From Burkholderiales bacterium (GTDB lineage Bacteria > Pseudomonadota > Gammaproteobacteria > Burkholderiales > SG8-39): 8,199 nucleotides of DNA. Where the stretch lies: positions 1-8,199 of the forward strand of contig SXNB01000032.1 of assembly GCA_005777205.1 (NCBI GenBank), written 5' to 3'. This document shows, piece by piece, positions 1 to 6,319 of the stretch (position 1 is the first letter of the stretch; every line of letters begins with the position of its first letter). The notes below the pieces were generated by a model. The model made no database searches and had not been told where the DNA came from. It was given only the letters and a program-made list of their open reading frames with translations. Both the position numbers and the translations under genes were made by a program.

Positions 1-977
1 ACAACCGCATCCTGGTCGCGCAGGGCCTGAAGCGCCTGCGCGGCGGCGGCGCCAAGCCCGGCATCGCGGCGCTGATGGCCGCCGGCGGGCGCGACGCCTC
101 GCGCACGAGCTGCTTCGACCTCGGCTTCATCATCGGGCCGCGGCTCAATGCCGCCGGGCGCCTCGCGGACATGGGCCTGGGGATCGAATGCCTCATCACC
201 GACGATCCCTCGCGCGCCGCGAACTGCGCCCAGCAGCTCGACCAGCTGAACCGCGAGCGGCGCCGGATCGAGGGTGGCATGCTGGAGGAGGCGCTCGCGG
301 CACTGAAGGACTCCGCCGCCGTCGAAGAATCTCCCGACGCGACGGTCACCTTGTACGAAAGCACCTGGCACCAGGGCGTGGTGGGCCTGATTGCCTCCCG
401 GGTGCGCGAGAAGGCGCACCGGCCGACGATCTGCTTCGCGCCGGCGGGCAACGGGCAGTTACGCGGCTCCGGTCGCTCCATCCCGACGCTGCACCTGCGC
501 GATTGCCTGGACCTGGTTACCAAACGCGCGCCCGGGCTGGTGCTGCGCTTCGGCGGCCACGCGCAGGCCGCCGGCCTCACCATCCTCGAGAAGGACCTCA
601 GGCGCTTCCGCGCATTGTTCGAGGAAACCGCCTCGGCGCTCCTGCCCGACGCAGCGCGGCTGCGCGTGGTCGAGACCGACGGCGAGCTGGAACCCGCCTA
701 CCATTCGCTGGAAGTGGCGCAGCTGATCGATGCACAAATCTGGGGCCAGGGCTTTCCGCAGCCCCTCTTCTGCGCTACATTCGCGGTCGAAAACCAGCGC
801 GTCGTCGGCGAGCGGCACTTGAAGCTGAAGCTGGTTAAGGATGGCCGGCGCTTGGAAGCCATGCGGTTCAATTCCCCGGAATTCCTCCCCGCCAGCGTCC
901 GCGCCGCCTACCGCATCGGTGTCAACGAATTCAACGGCATGAAAACAGTGCAACTCACAGTGGAGCACACCGAATGA
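1..977 (+). CDS. recJ: Single-stranded-DNA-specific exonuclease RecJ, C-terminal part (5' end outside window)
   Basis: RecJ is a cytoplasmic 5'-3' single-strand DNA exonuclease of the DHH family, used in RecF-pathway recombination and in mismatch and base-excision repair. The reading frame is open from base 3, before the first ATG at 75, so the gene enters from the left. About 324 residues are present, against roughly 560-580 for the family. Visible landmarks are the conserved GPRLNAAGRL segment (bases 135-164), then the DHHA1 domain with its GGHAQAAG motif (GGH at bases 552-560), and a C-terminal OB-like portion containing QPLFCATFAVENQRVVGERHL. The DHH catalytic domain with the metal-binding aspartates lies mostly outside the window. 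The stop codon overlaps the next gene's ATG in an ATGA arrangement, which suggests translational coupling. Family identity is very secure; no internal damage was seen. Confidence 0.96.
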   Translation, partial: NRILVAQGLKRLRGGGAKPGIAALMAAGGRDASRTSCFDLGFIIGPRLNAAGRLADMGLGIECLITDDPSRAANCAQQLDQLNRERRRIEGGMLEEALAALKDSAAVEESPDATVTLYESTWHQGVVGLIASRVREKAHRPTICFAPAGNGQLRGSGRSIPTLHLRDCLDLVTKRAPGLVLRFGGHAQAAGLTILEKDLRRFRALFEETASALLPDAARLRVVETDGELEPAYHSLEVAQLIDAQIWGQGFPQPLFCATFAVENQRVVGERHLKLKLVKDGRRLEAMRFNSPEFLPASVRAAYRIGVNEFNGMKTVQLTVEHTE

Positions 978-1828
978 AAACCCTCAGGTTCCTCGCCCTT
1001 GCCGCGGCGCTCGCCGCTGGCGGCGCCCACGGCCAGGTGAAGGACAAGGCGCCGGTCGACGCCGGCCCCTACGTGCCCTCGCCGCAGAGCGTGGTCGCGG
1101 ACATGCTCAAGATCGCCGATATCGGGCCCAAGGACTTCGTCATTGACCTGGGCTCTGGCGATGGCCGCATCGTACTCACCGCCGCCAAGGTGTTTGGCGC
1201 CAGCGGCTTCGGCGTCGAGATCAAGGACAACTTAGTGAAGGAGTCCAACGAGGCCGCGAAGGTTCAGGGCGTGGCGGACCGCGTCAAGTTCATCACCGCG
1301 GATCTGTTCAAGACCGACATCTCGAAGGCCACGGTGCTTACCATGTACCTGCTGCCCAACACGGTAAACATGCTGAAGGATAAGCTGCTCACCGAATTGC
1401 GCCCGGGCACCAAGATCCTGTCGCACGACTACCCGCTGTCGGGCTGGATCCCGGAGCGCTACGTGCAGATGGACCTGGAGGACAAGGTCGCTATCAGCGG
1501 CGTCACCACCACGCTGATCTACCTCTACATGGTGCCAGCGAAGGTCGGACCGGCGTGGACGGCGAACGTGCCGGTCGCAGTCAGCAAGGAACCGATCCGC
1601 CTCAACCTCAAGCAACAGGTCACGCGCGTCTCGGGCGTGGCGCGCGTCGGCGGGCGCGACGTACCCGTGGAGGAAGGCAAGCTGCGCGGCGAGAAACTGT
1701 CGTTCCGGCTCGGCGTGGGCAGCAAGAGCTACGAGTTCAGCGGCACGGTGAAGGGCGAGGCGATCGTGGAGGGCACCGTGGCGGGACCTGGGACCAAAGG
1801 CGCGTGGACCGCCGCCTTGGCGAAGTAA
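974..1828 (+). CDS. Exported SAM-dependent methyltransferase, FAM173/ATPSCKMT-like, with C-terminal beta-rich domain
   Basis: The 284-residue protein begins with a clear Sec signal peptide (MKTLR, hydrophobic Ala/Leu core, cleavage probably near AHG-Q at residue 20). A Rossmann methyltransferase domain covers about residues 36-190: motif I DLGSGDGR at 58-65, acidic VEIK at 81-84, TADLF at 109-112 and MYLLPN at 124-129. The order DLGSGDGR, YLLP, then KLLTELRPGTKILSHDYPL resembles the FAM173 lysine methyltransferase family, whose mitochondrial members modify the ATP synthase c-subunit; that likeness is from memory. Residues from about 205 on are rich in alternating hydrophobic residues and glycines (FSGTVKGEAIVEGTVAG), suggesting a small beta-sheet domain. 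The odd point is export: SAM is cytoplasmic, so a periplasmic methyltransferase would lack an obvious donor supply. The substrate is unknown. The start overlaps the recJ stop by 4 bases. Confidence 0.85.
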   Translation: MKTLRFLALAAALAAGGAHGQVKDKAPVDAGPYVPSPQSVVADMLKIADIGPKDFVIDLGSGDGRIVLTAAKVFGASGFGVEIKDNLVKESNEAAKVQGVADRVKFITADLFKTDISKATVLTMYLLPNTVNMLKDKLLTELRPGTKILSHDYPLSGWIPERYVQMDLEDKVAISGVTTTLIYLYMVPAKVGPAWTANVPVAVSKEPIRLNLKQQVTRVSGVARVGGRDVPVEEGKLRGEKLSFRLGVGSKSYEFSGTVKGEAIVEGTVAGPGTKGAWTAALAK

Positions 1829-2196
1829 TGCGCCTCAAGGTCGAATCCGGCGCAGTCAGCCTGAATATCGATCTGCGCGACACGTCCACGACCAAGGCGC
1901 TCGCCGCCGCCCTGCCCTTCGAATCCACCGCGCAGACCTGGGGCGAGGAGGTCTACTTCTCGACACCGGTTAGCGCGAAGCTTGAGCCCGACGCGCAGCA
2001 GACCGTGGAACCCGGCACCGCCTGCTTCTGGACCCAGGGCGAGGCGATTGCGCTCCCTTTCGGGCGCACACCCATCTCGACCGACGCGAGATCCAGGCTC
2101 GCCGCGCCCTGCAACCTGATCGGCAAGATCCTGGGCGACTGCAGGGTTCTAGCGAATGTCCGCTCGGGCGCGAAGATCAAGGTGACGGCGCGCTGA
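1828..2196 (+). CDS. Cyclophilin-like fold protein (TM1367/DUF369 type)
   Basis: The 122-residue protein starts at the ATG in a TAATG overlap with the preceding stop codon. The frame is open further upstream, but that stretch is only a shadow of the methyltransferase gene. Diagnostic segments for the TM1367-type cyclophilin-like family are WGEEVYFSTP at residues 38-47, ACFWTQGEAIALPFGRTPIS at 65-84, and CNLIGKILGD at 95-104. Members fold like cyclophilin, but to my knowledge peptidyl-prolyl isomerase activity is not established for them, so no reaction is assigned. There is no signal peptide or membrane segment; it is probably cytoplasmic. Length agrees with the family. The one-base overlaps on both sides place it in the recJ operon and suggest coupled translation. 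Confidence 0.85.
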   Translation: MRLKVESGAVSLNIDLRDTSTTKALAAALPFESTAQTWGEEVYFSTPVSAKLEPDAQQTVEPGTACFWTQGEAIALPFGRTPISTDARSRLAAPCNLIGKILGDCRVLANVRSGAKIKVTAR

Positions 2197-2993
2197 TGGA
2201 GAGGAAGCGCGTCAACTCCTCGCGCATCCGCTCGGTCGGCTACGACGAGAAATCGATGACGCTCGAGATCGAGATGTCCAACGGCCAGCCTGCGGCAGCC
2301 CCGCCTGCCCTGCGCCGCGCGGCGAGGGCATTCTTCGAACAGAACCGTCCCGAATGGGCGATCAATTGCCTGCGCCGGGCGCTGGCCGCCAACGCCGCCG
2401 ACGCGGCGACGCACGCCGAGCTCGGCCGCACGTACCTGGCCACGGGCTGGCCCGTGGAGGCGGACGCGGGATTCCGCGCCGCACTGGTCGCCGACCCCTC
2501 GCACCAAGAGGCGCAGGCGGAAATGGCCGCCGCGCAATTCGCGCAGGATCGCCTGGGCGACGCGCGGTGCGCCTGGTTGCGCTCGCCGCTGGCGCTGAAG
2601 CTTCGCCGTCGGCTGCTGGGCATCCTACGCTGGAATGCGGGCCAGCCTGGCACGCCCGTCGCGCCGGGCTGGGAGGTGGTGGATCGCCACCTGGAGGAGA
2701 CTGCCGTCTGCTCCAGGGCCAGGCGCCTCGACGTAGCCGCGGCTCGAGATCGATCCCGAACTGGGCAGCGCGCACACCACGCATACCAACCGCGCCGCTG
2801 GCGCGTGCTGCGCCAGGGGATATCCACAGCGACTGTTCAGAGGTGCTGCAGGAAGCGGGCCGCCGGCTGTCGGACCGGGTCCGGGCCAAGCCTCAAGGCG
2901 CGTAGCCCGGAATCCGGGATTCGTCCACGTCGTCGATCTGGTCCTGGTCGAGGAATTGCTCGGCATAGCGCCGGTACACCTTGCGCCGGATGA
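2196..2993 (+). CDS. Small KTSC-like/TPR protein with doubtful 3' end (possible frameshift)
   Basis: The ATG overlaps the previous stop by one base (TGATG). Residues 1-30 (MERKRVNSSRIRSVGYDEKS then LEIEMSNG) look like the first half of a KTSC domain, but the rest of that domain is missing. Residues about 41-125 form two tetratricopeptide-type helical hairpins (AINCLRRALAAN; ELGRTYLATGWPVEADAGFRAALVADPSHQEA) and part of a third, usually a protein-interaction scaffold. Beyond about residue 130 (base ~2583) the translation turns into Arg/Ser/Gly-rich text with no recognisable structure and continues 101 bp into the convergent HD-GYP gene. That is typical of reading out of frame. The true product is therefore probably shorter, or the gene carries a frameshift between about 2560 and 2800. 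I found no single alternative frame that clearly continues it. Function unknown. Confidence 0.6.
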   Translation: MERKRVNSSRIRSVGYDEKSMTLEIEMSNGQPAAAPPALRRAARAFFEQNRPEWAINCLRRALAANAADAATHAELGRTYLATGWPVEADAGFRAALVADPSHQEAQAEMAAAQFAQDRLGDARCAWLRSPLALKLRRRLLGILRWNAGQPGTPVAPGWEVVDRHLEETAVCSRARRLDVAAARDRSRTGQRAHHAYQPRRWRVLRQGISTATVQRCCRKRAAGCRTGSGPSLKARSPESGIRPRRRSGPGRGIARHSAGTPCAG

Positions 2994-4575
2994 AGACGTC
3001 GAACAGGTCCTGATCGATGTGACCATTGAGGCCGAACTTGCCGAGGATCTCCAGCGATTCCGAAAGAGTCTTGCCCTTCTTGTAGGGACGGTCGCGTGCC
3101 GTCAGCGCCTCGAAGATGTCCGCGATTCCCATAACGCGGGCCTGCACCGACATCTGCTCGCGCTTCAGGCCGCGCGGGTAACCCTTGCCGTCCATTCGCT
3201 CGTGGTGCCCGCCGGCATACTCAGCCACGTTTTTGAGGTGCCGCGGCCAGGGAAGCGCCTCCAGCATCTTGATGGTGGCCACGATATGGTGGTTGATCAC
3301 CTGGCGCTCTTCCTGCGTGAGGGTCCCGGCACGGATCGTGAGGTTCTTGACCTCATCCTCGGTGAGAAAGTTGGCCTCGTGGCCGGAAATGTCGGTCCAG
3401 CGGTAGTGCGCGATCGACCGCACCCGCTCCATGTCGGCTTCTTTCATCGCCTCGCCGCCGACGTTGCAAGCGCGCAGGAAAGCGCGGTCCTCGTCTAGGC
3501 AACGCAGGCGGTCGCGGTGTCGCGCGTCAGCGGCATCGTGTTCCGCCGGCGGCGAGCCGCGCGCCGCTAGCAGCGCTTTTTCCTTCATCAGCGCGATCTC
3601 GGCATCGCGCTTGAGCACCTCAAACCGGGTGTCGATCTGATGAACGCGGTCGAAGATCGTCTCCAGCTTGGTCGACTTGTCCACCACGTGCACCGGGGTG
3701 GTCACCTTGCCGCAGTCGTGCAACAGACCGGCGACCTTGAGCTCGTAACGGTCCTTGTCGCTCATGCTGAATTCCGCCAGCGGCCCGTCCCGGGTCTCGT
3801 TGACCGCCTCGGCCAGCATCATGGTCAGCGCCGGCACGCGCTGGCAGTGACCGCCAGTGTAGGGCGACTTCTCGTCGATCGCCATGTTAATCAGGCCGAT
3901 GAAGGACTCGAACAGCTCCTCCAACTGGTTGATCAGCATGCGGTTGGTGAGCGCGATCGCGGCCTGCGAGGCGAGCGATTCCGCCAGGCGCTGGTCCGAA
4001 GGCGAGAAGGCCACGATTTCGCCGGTCTTCGGGTGCGTGGCGTTGATCAGCTGCAGCACGCCGATGATCTCGTTCTCGTGATTCTTCATCGGCACGGTCA
4101 GGAACGAGATCGAGCGGTAGCCGGTCTTCTTGTCGAAATTGCGCGTCCCCGAGAAATCAAAGCCATCGGCGGTATAGGCGTCAGGAATATTCACTGTCTG
4201 CCCGGTGAGGGCGGCATAGGCCGCGACCATGCCGTGGTTAGGCTTGCCGTCCTTGCCAGCCAGGTGGATCGGGTAAAAGGGGGCCGGGGTGCCGGAGGTG
4301 CCGCCGAGGTAGTACTTAAGCGAGGTGGTGCGGACGATCTCGAAGCGCAGGGTGCGCTCCTCAGTCACCCGGTAGAGCGTGCCCCCGTCGGCGTGGGTAA
4401 TCTTCTGGGCTGCGGCGAGGATGGATTCCAGCAGCCGGTTGATGTCGCGCTCGGCCGAGAGCGACGCGCCAATCGCGTTCAGCTCCTCGAGACGGTGGCC
4501 CAGGTCGTCCCCCGCCGCGCCGCTTCCCGCGGTAGATCGCTGCGACTGATTGCTGCCGGCCTGCGGTCTGCTCAT
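2893..4575 (-). CDS. GAF-HD-GYP phosphohydrolase (probable c-di-GMP phosphodiesterase)
   Basis: HD-GYP proteins hydrolyse the second messenger c-di-GMP through a metal centre. This 560-residue cytoplasmic protein has a Ser/Gly-rich leader, a GAF sensor domain at about 28-213 (GGTLYRVTEERTLRFEIV; ISFLTVPMKNHENEIIGVLQ), and an HD-GYP domain at about 222-545. Expected catalytic elements are present: GGHCQRV with His243, LLHDCGK with His286-Asp287 and Lys290, INHH at 427-430, HHERMDGKGYPRGL at 457-470 with GYP at 465-467, and GIADIFEALTARDRPYKKGK with Asp486. About 120 charged residues (roughly 300-415) separate the HD pair from the second half; as I recall, this insertion marks a known proteobacterial subgroup. 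There are no membrane segments, so input is probably a small ligand at the GAF domain. It begins 19 bp after the stop of the GspE-like gene, suggesting co-transcription. The last residues, SRIPGYAP, come from a palindromic repeat. Confidence 0.93.
   Translation of the reverse strand: MSRPQAGSNQSQRSTAGSGAAGDDLGHRLEELNAIGASLSAERDINRLLESILAAAQKITHADGGTLYRVTEERTLRFEIVRTTSLKYYLGGTSGTPAPFYPIHLAGKDGKPNHGMVAAYAALTGQTVNIPDAYTADGFDFSGTRNFDKKTGYRSISFLTVPMKNHENEIIGVLQLINATHPKTGEIVAFSPSDQRLAESLASQAAIALTNRMLINQLEELFESFIGLINMAIDEKSPYTGGHCQRVPALTMMLAEAVNETRDGPLAEFSMSDKDRYELKVAGLLHDCGKVTTPVHVVDKSTKLETIFDRVHQIDTRFEVLKRDAEIALMKEKALLAARGSPPAEHDAADARHRDRLRCLDEDRAFLRACNVGGEAMKEADMERVRSIAHYRWTDISGHEANFLTEDEVKNLTIRAGTLTQEERQVINHHIVATIKMLEALPWPRHLKNVAEYAGGHHERMDGKGYPRGLKREQMSVQARVMGIADIFEALTARDRPYKKGKTLSESLEILGKFGLNGHIDQDLFDVFIRRKVYRRYAEQFLDQDQIDDVDESRIPGYAP
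2906..2922. repeat. Overlapping palindromes, REP-like intergenic repeat fragment
   Basis: CCCGG-AAT-CCGGG (2906-2918) overlaps the perfect inverted repeat GAATCC-G-GGATTC (2910-2922). With the preceding GTAG this resembles the GTAGCCCGGATT... end of short palindromic repeats common between genes in beta- and gammaproteobacteria; that likeness is from memory. It lies where two convergent genes meet and forms the last codons of the HD-GYP gene. It could act as a weak bidirectional terminator, but there is no T-tract. Confidence 0.4.
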
Positions 4576-4594
4576 GAGCGCTCGCGGGCCCCGG

Positions 4595-4927
4595 TCACTT
4601 AATGCAGACAGAACGCACTTGCTTGATGTGGGTCAAACCGATGAGGCACTTCTCCATGCCGTCCTGCTTGCGTGTGCGCATGCCCTCTTCCAGCGCGACG
4701 GCAAGCATTTCGGCCACTCTCGAGCGCTCCGAAATCAGCTTCTTCAGGGTATCCGAGGCGATCAGCAGCTCGCGCAGGCCACAACGGCCCTTAAAGCCGC
4801 TGCCGCCGCACTTGTCGCACCCCACCGACTTGTTGTTGGTGATCAACTGCAGCTGCTTCTGGAACGCAAGCCGTATGTTGACGTCTGCCGATTGCGGTGC
4901 GGCCTGCTGGTTGAGAATGGCGCTCAT
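4595..4927 (-). pseudogene. Internally deleted GspE/PilB-type secretion ATPase (N-terminal tip joined to C-terminal tail)
   Basis: The intact frame encodes 110 residues. Residues 35-110 (VGCDKCGGSGFKGRCGLREL, then AEMLAVALEEGMRTRKQDGM and CLIGLTHIKQV) match the extreme C-terminus of type II secretion/type IV pilus assembly ATPases, including the GCxxC and GMxTxxxDGxxKxLxGxT signatures. The Walker A, Walker B, Asp box and His box are all absent, so it cannot be an ATPase. Residues 1-31 (MSAILNQQAA...AFQKQLQLITN) resemble the start of GAF-containing GspE-like proteins, as I recall them. The simplest reading is an in-frame internal deletion with the junction near residues 30-35 (bases ~4825-4837). 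The ATG at 4927 has a plausible Shine-Dalgarno G-run (4936-4941, 8-nt spacer). The frame is open upstream to 5041, but without family likeness. A functional small domain protein, or an assembly collapse, remain alternatives. Confidence 0.65.
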
Positions 4928-5049
4928 TTTGAATTCCCCCCGCTGACCGGTAACCGACTGAACTGTGCTGGGTTGCCTGGGACCAAATGCGACACGGATA
5001 ACACCTACCCTAGCCCCCAAGCCCTGAAGTTTCAACTGCAATCCACATA

Positions 5050-5079
5050 ATTCTCACAGAAATTTCCATTTACTGTCAC
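5050..5079 (-). promoter_or_regulatory. Possible sigma-70 promoter for the GspE-like/HD-GYP genes
   Basis: On the minus strand GTGACA (5079-5074; 5 of 6 to the -35 consensus) is followed after 18 bp by GAGAAT (5055-5050; 4 of 6 to the -10 consensus). It sits in the only AT-rich patch of the intergenic region. Transcription would begin near 5043 and leave a leader of about 115 nt before the ATG at 4927. This is pattern-matching by eye, so it is weak evidence. Confidence 0.3.
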
Positions 5080-5172
5080 GCGGACGGCGCGTTGGCAACT
5101 CGAAGTCCCCCGTTCAGCACGGAGACGCAGAACCCGCGCTGCGCGAACAGGAACGCCACCGCAGAATTGCGT

Positions 5173-5197
5173 CGTCCGCTCGGACGTAAAGCGGACG
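5173..5197. terminator. Hairpin downstream of the metallo-hydrolase gene; possible terminator
   Basis: CGTCCGCT (5173-5180) and AGCGGACG (5190-5197) form a perfect 8-bp inverted repeat with a 9-nt loop, 66 bases past the stop of the minus-strand metallo-hydrolase gene. No T-run follows on either strand, so an intrinsic terminator is only possible. An alternative shorter stem (CGTCCG-CT-CGGACG) overlaps it. Confidence 0.35.
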
Positions 5198-5208
5198 TCG
5201 ATCCATCG

Positions 5209-5244
5209 CGCTGTCGGCCGCGCTGTCGGCCACGCTGCCGGCCT
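5209..5244. repeat. Three tandem copies of a 12-bp unit
   Basis: CGCTGTCGGCCG, CGCTGTCGGCCA and CGCTGCCGGCCT follow one another without gaps, differing at one or two positions. They lie between the hairpin and the metallo-hydrolase stop codon. They are probably slippage products; no protein or RNA role is evident. Confidence 0.8.
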
Positions 5245-5262
5245 TGCCGCGGCGCCCATGGC

Positions 5263-6030
5263 TTAGAACTCGAACTGCTGGCCGTTCTGCAGCATCCGCG
5301 GCCGAAGGTTGCTGGCGACCGCCTCGACCTCGTCCATGGTGAGCTCGATCTCCGCCGGCTTCAGGTGCGTGATCCATACTTCTGGCCGGCGCTCGAGCTG
5401 GGCCAGTTCGTCGGCCAGCATGGAGGGGCACAGGTGCTTGGACACTTCGGCCAGCCGGCGCTCCTTGTTCGAGAACGCGGTCTCTATGATGAGCACCTTG
5501 AGGTTGGAGATGCGGTTCACCACCTTCCACAACTCGTCGTTCGGGCCGGTGTCCCCGGTGAAGACCAGGCTGCCCTCGCCGCTATCGAGGTGGTACCCGA
5601 TCGCCGGCACGGTATGCACCGCCGGGATCGGGGTGAAAGCGCGTCCGTCCACGTTGACCGTGCGCCCGAGTTCGACTTCCTCGTAGCGCATGAAGGGCGC
5701 GTCTGCGCTGGGGATCTCGGTGAAGTCCGGCCAGATAGACCAGTTGAACAGATGGTTGCGCAGGATCTCGATGGTGGGCGCGGTTGCGTGCACCGTGATC
5801 GGCCTTGCGCGCATGCCGCCCACGGTGTCCACCAGGAACGGGATCGAAGTGACATGGTCGAGGTGTGAGTGCGTCACGAATACGTGGTCGATCCGCGTCA
5901 ACTCCGCGAGTGAAAGGTCGCCGACGCCGGAACCGGCATCGAGCAGGATGTCGTTGTCCACCAGGAACGACGTCGTTCGCAGGTGCCTGCCGCCGATGCC
6001 GCCGGAGCAGCCGAGTACGCGCAGTCGCAT
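5263..6030 (-). CDS. Metallo-beta-lactamase-fold phosphodiesterase, class II cyclic-nucleotide PDE-like
   Basis: The 255-residue cytoplasmic protein has the MBL/RNase Z-like metal site: THSHLDH with His54, His56, Asp58 and His59, AVHT with His139, FTGDTGPN with Asp160, and THLKPAE with His222. The N-terminus (MRLRVLGCSGGIGG...TTSFLVDNDILLDAGSG) and the late THLKPAE are typical of class II 3',5'-cyclic-nucleotide phosphodiesterases and their relatives, which cut cAMP or cGMP. All expected metal ligands are present, so it should be active. The ATG lies 9 bp after the stop of a cyclase-like remnant, and the intervening minus-strand TAGGCGGCGGCG gives a modest Shine-Dalgarno. A cyclase next to a cyclic-nucleotide phosphodiesterase fits cAMP turnover. 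RNase Z-type or other phosphodiesterase activity cannot be excluded from sequence alone. Confidence 0.82.
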   Translation of the reverse strand: MRLRVLGCSGGIGGRHLRTTSFLVDNDILLDAGSGVGDLSLAELTRIDHVFVTHSHLDHVTSIPFLVDTVGGMRARPITVHATAPTIEILRNHLFNWSIWPDFTEIPSADAPFMRYEEVELGRTVNVDGRAFTPIPAVHTVPAIGYHLDSGEGSLVFTGDTGPNDELWKVVNRISNLKVLIIETAFSNKERRLAEVSKHLCPSMLADELAQLERRPEVWITHLKPAEIELTMDEVEAVASNLRPRMLQNGQQFEF

Positions 6031-6039
6031 CGCCGCCGC

Positions 6040-6316
6040 CTACTTCTCGTTGAAGGGGGTGACCCCGTCCCAGTGCTGCGGGGGCGGGTCGCGGCGAAAC
6101 GCCGCCGCGCGAACAGCGTACAGCCGGTAGAGTTCACAGTCAGGGTTCATGCGCTGCAGGTTCCGTAGCTTCGTCTCCACCCGTTCCTATTGGCGCGCGC
6201 CAGTCGAGCAAGGTTTCGTCCCAAAGCCCGAGTTCGGCCTTCACCTCCGCCGTGACCTCTGCCTCAGGCCCCAGCAGCTCGTAGACCGACGTCGCCGCTT
6301 CGCGACCCGCCGCGCG
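6040..6316 (-). pseudogene. C-terminal remnant of class III adenylate/guanylate cyclase, frameshifted and truncated
   Basis: On the minus strand one frame reads GREAATSVYELLGPEAEV...LWDETLLDWRAPI (about 6316-6188) and the next frame continues ERVETKLRNLQRMNPDCELY...FRRDPPPQHWDGVTPFNEK (6186-6043, stop TAG 6042-6040). Dropping one G from the GG at 6186-6187 joins them into one smooth protein; the downstream frame has a TAG at that very spot. The VYELLG start matches the segment just after the catalytic domain of class III cyclases, and the DPPP..WDGV....K ending is typical of cyclases with a short TPR-like tail (recalled, not searched). The catalytic domain and N-terminus are gone: the other side is IS3-family transposase sequence. 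The exact junction is unclear within about 6290-6320. The frameshift could also be a sequencing error. Confidence 0.6.
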
Positions 6317-6319
6317 ACG

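Larger units (their letters stand above)
4928..5262. other. Intergenic stretch, 335 bp
   Basis: No convincing gene lies here. The half near the GspE-like gene has an AT-richer patch (about 5038-5075) against the GC-rich background and holds the best promoter candidate. The half near the metallo-hydrolase holds an 8-bp hairpin and a three-copy 12-bp tandem repeat. Open frames across it have low-complexity, Arg/Ala-rich translations and no family likeness. Confidence 0.6.

Noticed and set aside
300..418. Possible insertion in RecJ
   Set aside because: The stretch EESPDATVTLYESTWHQGVV reads as the normal family segment ahead of the DHHA1 domain.
1555..1827. N-terminal extension of the cyclophilin-like protein
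   Set aside because: This part overlaps the methyltransferase gene and translates to Arg/Gly-rich shadow text; the TAATG start at 1828 gives the normal family length.
3340..3680. Novel ~120-residue insertion in the HD-GYP domain
   Set aside because: I recall the same charged insertion in many betaproteobacterial HD-GYP proteins with the KLETIFDR and EREVINHH surroundings, so it marks a known subgroup.
3640..4602. Long 320-codon plus-strand reading frame
   Set aside because: It lies wholly antisense to the GAF-HD-GYP gene, whose catalytic motifs are unmistakable; its translation is His/Arg/Gly-rich with no family likeness.
4928..5041. N-terminal extension of the GspE-like gene to an ATG at 5041
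   Set aside because: The extra residues have no likeness to any family I know, and the ATG at 4927 has a better ribosome-binding site.
5041..5060. CRP/cAMP-receptor site suggested by TGTGA on the minus strand
   Set aside because: Six bases later the sequence is TGTGG instead of TCACA, so there is only one half-site and no inverted symmetry.
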